Part shown: piece by piece, positions 1 through 5,183 of the stretch
Position numbering within the stretch: position 1 is the first letter of the stretch
How the letters are laid out: the number at the start of each line of letters is the position of its first letter
Assembly: GCA_003523545.1 (NCBI GenBank)
Contig: DQAM01000460.1
Location: 1-5,183 of the forward strand
Length of the DNA: 5,183 bases
Reading direction: 5' to 3'
Origin: Dysgonomonas sp.
GTDB lineage: Bacteria > Bacteroidota > Bacteroidia > Bacteroidales > Dysgonomonadaceae
Notes under the pieces: model-generated
Told to the model about the DNA's origin: nothing
The model's input: the letters and a program-made list of their open reading frames with translations, nothing else
Database searches by the model: none
Translations under genes and position numbers: made by a program

Positions 1-142
1 CTGCCTAATCTATATGAAAACGATTGGTAAGTCTTTTCTCCCTTATTTTTTCCTTCATTATCCCTTCGGCAGCCGGAGAACGGCAGATATTACCGAGACA
101 AACGAACAATACACTGTACTTATTTTCTTTATTATTTTGCAT
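1..142 (-). pseudogene. Low-molecular-weight protein tyrosine phosphatase, N-terminal part, interrupted by an in-frame TAG; runs off the left edge
   Basis: Reading leftward from ATG at 142-140 gives 45 residues. Residues 11-26 read VLFVCLGNICRSPAAE, the P-loop signature of low-molecular-weight protein tyrosine phosphatases: nucleophile Cys15, five residues, Arg21, then Ser22-Pro23. These small cytoplasmic enzymes (about 150 residues) hydrolyse phosphotyrosine through a cysteinyl-phosphate intermediate. The reading frame then gives NRFHID and meets TAG at 7-5, followed by GCA G. Family members usually continue here as D-S-A-G, so the TAG replaces the expected Ser codon (TCG to TAG is one change) and the next codons still fit Ala-Gly. 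This points to a nonsense mutation or a base-call error rather than a natural end. As written, the product lacks the second half of the fold and the catalytic Asp near the C terminus. The start is supported by a perfect -7 element about 20 bases upstream. The family call is secure; whether the gene is dead is less so. Confidence 0.8.
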
Positions 143-160
143 ATATCAATTTTGTTAGCT

Positions 161-180
161 GCAAAAGTACAAACTTTTGC
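161..180. repeat. Perfect 8-bp inverted repeat in the divergent promoter region
   Basis: GCAAAAGT (161-168), a 4-base spacer ACAA, then ACTTTTGC (173-180) form a perfect inverted repeat. The left arm contains most of the phosphatase -7 element. The right arm lies about 25 bases upstream of the sulfatase -33 box. It could be an operator for a dimeric regulator. It could also arise because the -7 motif happens to occur in both orientations (the plus strand has AACTTTTG, one mismatch from consensus). The symmetry is certain; the function is a guess. Confidence 0.5.
162..169 (-). promoter_or_regulatory. Probable promoter (-7 element) of the phosphatase gene
   Basis: On the minus strand TACTTTTG, followed by C, is an exact match to the Bacteroidetes -7 consensus TAnnTTTG. 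Transcription would begin near 157, leaving a leader of about 15 bases before the ATG at 142. The -33 box is poor: at the right spacing (190-193) the minus strand reads TTAC rather than TTTG. The element forms part of the inverted repeat at 161-180. Confidence 0.6.
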
Positions 181-204
181 CTTTATAAAGTAATCACTAT
201 GTTA

Positions 205-236
205 TTTGTATTGTTTATCCAAACTCTGTATTTTTG
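205..236 (+). promoter_or_regulatory. Promoter of the sulfatase gene (Bacteroidetes -33/-7 type)
   Basis: TTTG at 205-208, a 20-base spacer, then TATTTTTG at 229-236 match both parts of the Bacteroides consensus (TTTG, N19-21, TAnnTTTG) without mismatch. The predicted start is near 242, giving a leader of under 30 bases before the ATG at 270. This is the best-formed promoter in the window and probably also drives the downstream GH123-type gene. Confidence 0.85.
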
Positions 237-269
237 ATAAACTTTAACCCTTTTATTTGATATCCTGAA

Positions 270-1625
270 ATGAACAAAAAGACTTTCTTGCTTTTAGCCT
301 TATCTTCAATCGGAATATCTGCCGCATCACAAACCAATGAAAAGCCGAATTTTATCATTATCTTCTGCGATGATCTTGGATATGGAGATTTAGGCTGCTT
401 CGGCCATCCTACTATACGCACACCTTATCTGGATAAAATGTCAAGTGAAGGACAGAAGTGGACCAGCTTCTACGTCTCATCCGCTGTTTCTTCACCCAGC
501 AGAGCCGGATTATTAACAGGACGGCTGGGAGTACGTACCGGAATGTATGGCAATACGAAAGAAGTATTGTTCCCCGATTCACCCGAGGGTCTACCCGAAA
601 AAGAAACAACAATAGCCGCACACCTGAAGCAAGGCGGATACACAACTGCCTGTGTAGGTAAATGGCACGTAGGACATCAGCCGGAGTCGATGCCTCTGAA
701 AAATGGGTTCGATTATTTCTATGGTCTGCCTTATTCCAATGATATGAGCAGAAAGGAACAAGTGCTCAGGGGAAATGCCAATTACAAATACGAATTACCG
801 TTTTATGACCAGGATAAAGTATTGGAAAACGATCCCGACCAGACACAATTTACAAAAAGGCTTACAGAATACGCTGTTGAATTCATCAATAAGCAAAAAG
901 ACAAACCATTTTTCCTGTATCTGGCACATCCAATGCCGCATATACCATTATATTCTTCCGAAGATTTTCAGAATAAATCTTTACGCGGGAAGTACGGGGA
1001 TGCAGTAGAGGAAATCGACTGGAGCGTAGGACAAATAATCGAAACATTGAAAAGAAATAACCTCGCAGATAATACGCTGGTTATATTCACTTCGGATAAC
1101 GGCCCCTGGCTGTCTTATAAAACCGAGGGAGGCTCTGCGGGTTTGTTAAACGACGGTAAAGCATCGACTTACGAAGGCGGATTCCGGGTACCATGCGTTA
1201 TGTGGGGCGGAATGCTCAGGCAGGCTGTCATACCGGATCAGGGAAGCACATTAGACCTGCTGCCCACCCTGTGCGATATGGCGGGAATACCTCTGGACAA
1301 GAATAAGATTTACGACGGATACAGTTTAAAAAACACATTATTAAAAGCAGAAGAAAGTTCACGCACGATAATGCCCTATTTCAGGGGAAGCGGCCTCTAT
1401 GCTTATCGAAGCGGTAAATATAAGATTCATTTTATAACGCGTCCTGCTTATTCCTCAGAAGGGAAAACCGTATTGGACAAGCCTTTGTTGTTTAATATCG
1501 AAGAAGACCCCGGGGAGCAATATAATATCTCGTCACAATATCCGGATATTACAGCACGACTGACCGAGGAAGCGCAAATATACCTGCAATCCATTCCTAT
1601 AAAGGAAAGTATCTTCGATAAATAA
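270..1625 (+). CDS. Secreted arylsulfatase, Ser-type formylglycine-dependent (sulfatase family S1, arylsulfatase A-like)
   Basis: Hydrolyses sulfate esters, probably on a sulfated sugar, in the periplasm. The 451 residues are a normal length. Residues 1-20 form a signal peptide (KK, hydrophobic core LLLALSSIGIS, cleavage near AAS|QT) with no lipobox Cys. The sulfatase signature at 74-85 is S-S-P-S-R-A-G-L-L-T-G-R; Ser74 would be oxidised to formylglycine by the radical-SAM enzyme anSME, as the aerobic FGE route needs Cys. All ten active-site residues of the arylsulfatase A type are present: Asp34, Asp35, Ser74, Arg78, Lys131, His133, His224, Asp276, Asn277 and Lys297. GLPYSNDM (152-159) and GGFRVP (303-308) resemble the arylsulfatase A/GALNS/GALNS-like branch. 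The C-terminal subdomain has YRSGKYK (379-385) and the usual DPGEQYN turn (413-419). No Shine-Dalgarno is seen, as normal for the phylum; the start is fixed by the signal peptide and promoter. The exact substrate cannot be read from sequence. It is followed after 109 bases by a co-directional GH123-type gene. Confidence 0.95.
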   Translation: MNKKTFLLLALSSIGISAASQTNEKPNFIIIFCDDLGYGDLGCFGHPTIRTPYLDKMSSEGQKWTSFYVSSAVSSPSRAGLLTGRLGVRTGMYGNTKEVLFPDSPEGLPEKETTIAAHLKQGGYTTACVGKWHVGHQPESMPLKNGFDYFYGLPYSNDMSRKEQVLRGNANYKYELPFYDQDKVLENDPDQTQFTKRLTEYAVEFINKQKDKPFFLYLAHPMPHIPLYSSEDFQNKSLRGKYGDAVEEIDWSVGQIIETLKRNNLADNTLVIFTSDNGPWLSYKTEGGSAGLLNDGKASTYEGGFRVPCVMWGGMLRQAVIPDQGSTLDLLPTLCDMAGIPLDKNKIYDGYSLKNTLLKAEESSRTIMPYFRGSGLYAYRSGKYKIHFITRPAYSSEGKTVLDKPLLFNIEEDPGEQYNISSQYPDITARLTEEAQIYLQSIPIKESIFDK

Positions 1626-1647
1626 ACTTATATTTTTCATTATTTAC

Positions 1648-1674
1648 ATATCCGGGAGATAATATCCCGGATAT
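1648..1674 (+). other. Intercistronic hairpin between sulfatase and GH123-type genes
   Basis: ATATCCGGGA (1648-1657), a 7-base loop, and TCCCGGATAT (1665-1674) form a perfect 10-bp stem. It starts 22 bases after the sulfatase stop codon. The following bases (TATTGTTAAC) are T-rich but lack the uninterrupted T run of a strong intrinsic terminator. It is therefore likelier a partial terminator, or an RNA structure protecting the 3' end of the sulfatase message, than a full stop. No clear TAnnTTTG promoter follows; TAACTTTA at 1681-1688 is one mismatch away and has no TTTG box at the right spacing. Read-through into the next gene is thus expected. Confidence 0.6.
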
Positions 1675-1734
1675 TATTGTTAACTTTAAGCAGTAAGCAG
1701 CTTTAAACCAATATATAACCTAAACTTAAATCTC

Positions 1735-3426
1735 ATGAAAAAGAAAACGTGGAAAATACCGTTGTTCTTAATGGTGTTGTTTTTAACCCTTTATCCTTTC
1801 ACCAGTTATGCACAGCCCGAAGGAATTATTTTCAAGCAGGCCGATCCACTCGACAAAATTATGCCCGACCAGAATTATTTTGTAGACAGCGATTACCAGG
1901 CAGCCCTTATCCGGGGAGAGAGGGCTTCCTTTCAGTTCGTGGTAAAAAGCGTATCGGACATTAAAAATCTTAAAATTGAAGCAGGTAATCTTACTAACGG
2001 CTCATCGCAGATAAGCCCGAACTTTACGGCATTTGTAGGATATGTTAAAGTAGGACGTAATATTATCAATCCCTCCATCGAAAAAATTGAATCCCCCTCC
2101 CGTTTTTATCCCGATCCTCTTATCGAAGTAGAGTATAAAGATGTACCCGCCATGCAGAACCAGCCGGTATGGGTGAGTTATACTATTCCGAAAGATGCTT
2201 CTCCGGGCATTTACACGGGAAACGTAAAAATATCGGGAACAATAAAAGGCAGTCCTTTCGAAATGACAAAACAGGTCAAAGCTAAGATATACGGTATAAA
2301 TCTTCCCGAACAGAAACTTTGGGTGACCAACTGGTTCAATATTAACGAAAATAACTTGAAGTTGCTCAACAGTGGAAGCCCCGTGGAATTGTATTCGGAT
2401 CACTATTGGAATATAATGAAGTTATTCGCCAACATCATGCGCGACCACGGACAGAACGTATATATCATCTCACCTCATGAACTTTGTAAATACACTTTAA
2501 ATAACGGTAAATACAGTTTTGACTTTTCCAACTTTGATAAAATGGTGTCCATATTCCTACAGGAAGGAAACATGAAGCGAATCGAAGGAGGTCATATCGG
2601 CGGACGCGTCGGCGACTGGATGAGCCCGATGGGAATACGTGTGCCCGTAGGAGACGGGAAATTCAGGACAATCCTCCTTTCCAACGATTCGGCTCGTAAC
2701 TACATCACCCAATTTATCCCAGCTTTAGACAAACACCTAAAAGAAAAGAAATGGGATAAAATATACCTGCAACATATAGCTGACGAACCTATAGAAGGGG
2801 CAAGCGCCCATTCGTATGTAGAAATAGCGACACTGGTAAAACAACTCGCTCCGGAATTTAAAATCATCGAGGCCAATCATTCGCAGGATGTAGCCAACAC
2901 GATAGATGTATGGGTACCTCAGTTGAATTTTTTCAAAGATGATTATGAGTTCTACAAAGAAAGACAGCAAAAAGACGATGAAGTATGGTTCTATACCTGT
3001 CTGGCGCCGCAGGGAAATTATGCCAACCGCTTTCTGGAACAACCGCTGATCCAGACCCGCATCCTGCATTGGATCAATTACCGTTATGGAGCAACGGGAT
3101 ACCTGCATTGGGGATTAAATTACTGGAAAGGAGACCCGTATTATGAGACTACAGCTATAAATGAGGAGTCAGGCAATATTTTACCGGGGGGCGACTCATG
3201 GATCGTATATCCGGCGCAGGATAAACTGTACAGTTCGATACGTTTCGAAACCATGTACGACGGAATAGTAGATTACGAACTGTTGAAAGAACTGGATAAA
3301 ACCCATCCTGCTGAGGCGGCCGAATTAGCCCGCACCATAGTTTACCGTTTCGACTGGTACGATAATAACATCGATACTTTCCGCAAAAAACGGACAGAAA
3401 TTCTTGAATTATTATCTAAAAGATAG
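1735..3426 (+). CDS. Secreted glycoside hydrolase family 123-type protein (DUF4091), putative beta-N-acetylgalactosaminidase
   Basis: The 563-residue product starts with a signal peptide (KKK, hydrophobic 9-20, cleavage near SYA|Q27) and no lipobox, so it is probably periplasmic. An N-terminal beta-sandwich (about 30-190) carries typical family phrases: GERASFQFVV (61-70) and WVSYTIPKDASPGIYTG (146-162). The catalytic (beta/alpha)8-type domain (about 195-520) contains HIADEP (347-352); the adjacent Asp350-Glu351 matches the catalytic pair of GH123, which uses substrate-assisted catalysis through the N-acetyl group. Late markers are GYLHWGLNYW (455-464), GGDSWIVYP (485-493) and SIRFETMYDGIVDYELL (501-517), the last being a DUF4091 hallmark. 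Characterised GH123 enzymes release beta-GalNAc from glycans such as glycosphingolipids, but many DUF4091 proteins are untested, so the sugar specificity is inferred. The ATG at 1735 is the only one that keeps the signal peptide. The upstream sulfatase suggests a desulfated aminosugar as substrate. Confidence 0.85.
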   Translation: MKKKTWKIPLFLMVLFLTLYPFTSYAQPEGIIFKQADPLDKIMPDQNYFVDSDYQAALIRGERASFQFVVKSVSDIKNLKIEAGNLTNGSSQISPNFTAFVGYVKVGRNIINPSIEKIESPSRFYPDPLIEVEYKDVPAMQNQPVWVSYTIPKDASPGIYTGNVKISGTIKGSPFEMTKQVKAKIYGINLPEQKLWVTNWFNINENNLKLLNSGSPVELYSDHYWNIMKLFANIMRDHGQNVYIISPHELCKYTLNNGKYSFDFSNFDKMVSIFLQEGNMKRIEGGHIGGRVGDWMSPMGIRVPVGDGKFRTILLSNDSARNYITQFIPALDKHLKEKKWDKIYLQHIADEPIEGASAHSYVEIATLVKQLAPEFKIIEANHSQDVANTIDVWVPQLNFFKDDYEFYKERQQKDDEVWFYTCLAPQGNYANRFLEQPLIQTRILHWINYRYGATGYLHWGLNYWKGDPYYETTAINEESGNILPGGDSWIVYPAQDKLYSSIRFETMYDGIVDYELLKELDKTHPAEAAELARTIVYRFDWYDNNIDTFRKKRTEILELLSKR

Positions 3427-3507
3427 TTTTTCGGATTGACACGCAGGTCAGCCTCTACATTATACTTTACTCATATTAACAACGGAGTCGTAATCCGCCT
3501 ATTTATA

Positions 3508-3541
3508 AAGGGTAAGTGCAGAACTTACCCTTACATTTTTT
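3508..3541 (+). terminator. Intrinsic terminator after the GH123-type gene
   Basis: AAGGGTAAGT (3508-3517), a 5-base loop GCAGA, and ACTTACCCTT (3523-3532) form a perfect 10-bp stem. It is followed by ACA and six T at 3536-3541. This is a good rho-independent terminator on the plus strand, ending about 80 bases past the GH123-type stop. On the minus strand the stem is followed by TATAAAT, so it could also weakly stop mutY transcripts coming from the right. Confidence 0.85.
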
Positions 3542-3549
3542 ATTTTCAT

Positions 3550-3601
3550 CTATAAATATATTTATAGCAAGGCGCATTATCTATTAAAATATTTATAGCA
3601 A
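3550..3601. repeat. Two 21-bp A/T-rich direct repeat copies, 31-bp period, second overlapping the mutY stop codon
   Basis: Copies at 3550-3570 and 3581-3601 agree at 19 of 21 positions (CTAT.AA.ATATTTATAGCAA). The last 13 bases, ATATTTATAGCAA, are identical in both. The first copy contains a perfect 18-bp palindrome, CTATAAATATATTTATAG (3550-3567); the second is imperfect at the same place. The second copy includes the final mutY codons and stop (3593-3595 read as TAA on the minus strand). Possible readings are a short tandem duplication of the mutY 3' end that has decayed, or a palindromic binding site. A function is not established. Confidence 0.6.
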
Positions 3602-4669
3602 TGAGTTTTCTGTTACTTCAAAATATTTATGCACCAGACGAGATACAGCATATTTATCCATATCCGATCCCTCTACCCGGATATAATTTTTACTCAGATT
3701 TTCATCCTTCTCTACCTCTATACGGTAAAACCTTGCATATATAATACGGTGCGACAAGATATGCTTCAAACGGATTTCAGTAGATTTAAAAGTAAGTCTT
3801 CCCGCACCTTCAAACATATTACCGAAAGCCTCAGTTTTCATCAGTTCTTCAATTGATATAGCCGCCTCAGTTTCAATTAAAGGAAGTTCATACAGGTTTT
3901 TCCAGATATCATTCCCAACTCTTTTTTGTAAAAAAAGAAACCGTCCGCAACGAATATCCAGATAATTGAAGAACCTTTCTTTGGTTTTTGCCTTCCCTTG
4001 TTTTACCGGGTATTTGTCCACGGCACTCTGAGCATAAGCTATGCAAACATCCGATAAAGGGCAGATATCGCAACGTGGAGAAACAGGCACGCATTGCAAT
4101 GCGCCGAATTCCATAACCGCCTGATTATACAGACCGGGCTCATCTTTATCCATCAATTTATCTGCCAATTCTGCAAAATATTTCTTCCCCTGCGTAGAGT
4201 CTATCGGATAAGCTGCGCCGAACAAGCGGGACAAGACCCTGTATACGTTCCCGTCGACCACGGCATGAGGCAGCCCGAAAGAAAATGAAGCAATTGCCGC
4301 AGCCGTATATTCCCCGATGCCTTTGAGTGACAATATGTCTTTATAAGAAGATGGAAAAACACCGGCAAAGGCGGACATAATCTTTTTTGCCGCAGCATGG
4401 AGATTCCTGGCCCTGCTGTAATAACCCAGTCCCTGCCACAATTTCATCACATCGTCCTCATCGGCTTCGGCCAGCTGTTTCACATCCGGAAACCGTTTTA
4501 TAAACCTCAGATAATAGTCGTATCCCTGTGCTACCCGCGTCTGCTGCAATATGATCTCCGATATCCATATATGATAAGCATCTTTAGTATTACGCCAGGG
4601 TAAATCCCTCTTATTCAAAAGATACCATTCAACTATTTTTTTGTTTATATAAGAATAATCCTCATTCAT
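3593..4669 (-). CDS. mutY: A/G-specific adenine DNA glycosylase MutY
   Basis: Removes adenine mispaired with 8-oxoguanine in base-excision repair, limiting G:C to T:A mutations; cytoplasmic. The 358 residues are a full length for the family. Seen in order: LPWR (23-26); SEIILQQT (37-44) with catalytic Glu38; the helix-hairpin-helix KGIGEYTAAAIA (116-127); VVDGNV (137-142) with catalytic Asp139; and the 4Fe-4S ligands Cys193-X6-Cys200-X2-Cys203-X5-Cys209. The Asp, together with QQT and the cluster, separates it from other HhH glycosylases. A C-terminal NUDIX-like domain (about 230-355) recognises 8-oxoG; HILSH (303-307) corresponds to the H-x-FSH loop with Leu in place of Phe. The start at 4669 gives the usual N terminus, and no Shine-Dalgarno is seen. 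It converges on the GH123-type gene and diverges from HU, and has its own promoter. Nothing suggests loss of function. Confidence 0.97.
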   Translation of the reverse strand: MNEDYSYINKKIVEWYLLNKRDLPWRNTKDAYHIWISEIILQQTRVAQGYDYYLRFIKRFPDVKQLAEADEDDVMKLWQGLGYYSRARNLHAAAKKIMSAFAGVFPSSYKDILSLKGIGEYTAAAIASFSFGLPHAVVDGNVYRVLSRLFGAAYPIDSTQGKKYFAELADKLMDKDEPGLYNQAVMEFGALQCVPVSPRCDICPLSDVCIAYAQSAVDKYPVKQGKAKTKERFFNYLDIRCGRFLFLQKRVGNDIWKNLYELPLIETEAAISIEELMKTEAFGNMFEGAGRLTFKSTEIRLKHILSHRIIYARFYRIEVEKDENLSKNYIRVEGSDMDKYAVSRLVHKYFEVTENSLL

Positions 4670-4733
4670 TTTTTCTATAAATTATCGCTTTAGTGTCATT
4701 TTAACATGATTATAACTCTCTGAAAAAGACGCA

Positions 4734-4765
4734 CAAAGATAAATTAAAAATAGGATTAGTATAAA
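4734..4765 (-). promoter_or_regulatory. Probable promoter of mutY
   Basis: On the minus strand TTTA (4765-4762), a 20-base spacer and TATCTTTG (4741-4734) fit the Bacteroidetes promoter, with an exact -7 and one mismatch in -33. The start would be near 4729, leaving a leader of about 60 bases before the mutY ATG. Confidence 0.65.
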
Positions 4766-4824
4766 ATAATACGATTTTTAATAAAAAATGACTTTCATTA
4801 TTTTTAAAGGAAGCAAAAAAGCTA

Positions 4825-4832
4825 TATATTTG
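4825..4832 (+). promoter_or_regulatory. Probable promoter (-7 element) of the HU gene
   Basis: TATATTTG followed by CAGA matches TAnnTTTG exactly and is the form common in Bacteroidales. At the expected -33 spacing there is only TTTT (4801-4804). Transcription would begin near 4838, with a leader of about 40 A/T-rich bases before the ATG at 4878. It lies about 60 bases from the mutY -33 box, so the two promoters diverge without overlapping. Confidence 0.6.
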
Positions 4833-4877
4833 CAGACCAAAAAATTAGTAATTTAATAATTAAAAGAAAATACAGAG

Positions 4878-5153
4878 ATGACTAAAGCAGATATCGTTAA
4901 CGAAATTGCAAAAAACACCGGTATAGATAAAGCCACAGTACTAGCAACCGTTGAATCTTTCATGGAGGTCGTAAAAGATTCTTTGAGCAAAGATGAAAAT
5001 GTATATTTAAGAGGCTTCGGTAGTTTTATCGTAAAAAAACGCGCTCAGAAAACAGCACGTAATATTTCGAAAAATACGACAATCATTATCCCCGAACATA
5101 ATATCCCTTCTTTCAAACCGGCAAAAGTTTTTGTTAATCAGGTTAAGAAATAA
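4878..5153 (+). CDS. HU-family DNA-binding protein (Bacteroidetes type)
   Basis: A 91-residue nucleoid-associated protein, the normal HU/IHF length, that would bind and bend DNA as a dimer. The helical N-terminal half (MTKADIVNEIAKNTGIDKAT, 1-20, continuing to about 38) forms the dimer core. The signature YLRGFGSFIVKKRAQKTARN (43-62) leads into the beta arm, and FKPAK (79-83) is the usual return strand. The arm tip reads RNISKN (61-66) instead of the classic RNP, so the DNA-intercalating proline is replaced by Ile63; this appears to be common in Bacteroidetes HU proteins rather than a defect. HU and IHF subunits cannot be separated confidently here, so no symbol is given. In related genomes a ribonuclease E/G gene often lies just downstream, which would fall outside this window. 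Confidence 0.95.
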   Translation: MTKADIVNEIAKNTGIDKATVLATVESFMEVVKDSLSKDENVYLRGFGSFIVKKRAQKTARNISKNTTIIIPEHNIPSFKPAKVFVNQVKK

Positions 5154-5183
5154 GGTATAAAATATTCATTTCATTAAAATCTA

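Noticed and set aside
5..7. TAG read as a recoded sense codon (pyrrolysine or glutamine code)
   Set aside because: All other genes here end in TAA or TAG normally (the GH123-type gene itself ends in TAG), and no host-side amber reassignment is expected in Bacteroidales.
64..78. GC-rich hairpin CTTCGG-CAG-CCGGAG as a terminator or RNA element
   Set aside because: It encodes the conserved S-P-A-A-E stretch after the phosphatase P-loop and has no T run, so coding constraint explains it.
14..193. A 59-codon plus-strand open frame (MKTIGKSFLPYFF...)
   Set aside because: It lies antisense to the phosphatase start and runs through the divergent promoter region; no promoter or family resemblance supports it.
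1687..1700. Tandem heptamer TAAGCAG x2 upstream of the GH123-type gene
   Set aside because: Two copies of seven bases are too short to distinguish from chance and match no known site.
2002..2403. A 133-codon minus-strand open frame inside the GH123-type gene, and a similar one at 2737-3108
   Set aside because: Both are antisense to a well-supported coding region and their translations are low in recognisable features; they are frame shadows.
4670..4877. Small gene or RNA in the mutY-HU spacer
   Set aside because: The spacer is very AT-rich with no sizeable open frame or stable stem; the two divergent promoters account for it.

Overview
The window reads as chromosomal DNA of a Bacteroidales bacterium (Bacteroides/Parabacteroides/Dysgonomonas-like; genus not resolvable by eye). 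Support: promoters of the Bacteroidetes sigma type (a TTTG-like -33 and a TAnnTTTG -7), no Shine-Dalgarno sequences before the starts, AT-rich spacers, a Bacteroidetes-type HU protein, and periplasmic glycan-degrading enzymes.

Layout, left to right. (1) Positions 5-142, minus strand: the start of a low-molecular-weight protein tyrosine phosphatase gene, with a perfect CX5R(S) P-loop. It hits an in-frame TAG exactly where the conserved Ser of the 'DSAG' motif is expected. (2) Positions 143-269: a divergent promoter region with an 8-bp-arm inverted repeat at 161-180. (3) Positions 270-1625, plus strand: a secreted Ser-type arylsulfatase. (4) Positions 1626-1734: a spacer with a 10-bp-arm hairpin. 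(5) Positions 1735-3426, plus strand: a secreted GH123-type (DUF4091) glycosidase with an adjacent Asp-Glu pair. (6) Positions 3427-3592: a convergent spacer with a strong terminator and two 21-bp A/T repeat copies, the second overlapping the mutY stop. (7) Positions 3593-4669, minus strand: MutY adenine glycosylase. (8) Positions 4670-4877: a divergent spacer with a promoter for each side. (9) Positions 4878-5153, plus strand: an HU-family DNA-binding protein. The last 30 bases hold nothing recognisable.

How the genes fit together. The sulfatase and the GH123-type enzyme are co-directional, both exported, and probably one transcription unit. A reasonable inference is that the sulfatase strips sulfate from a sulfated (amino)sugar and the second enzyme then releases a beta-N-acetylgalactosaminyl-type residue, in the periplasm. 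No SusC/SusD pair, regulator or sulfatase-maturing enzyme lies in the window, so these would have to act from elsewhere. MutY and HU are housekeeping DNA-maintenance genes transcribed divergently. No RNA gene, CRISPR array, insertion sequence or phage gene was seen. No wholly new system is evident; the most unusual observation is the interrupted phosphatase gene at the left edge.
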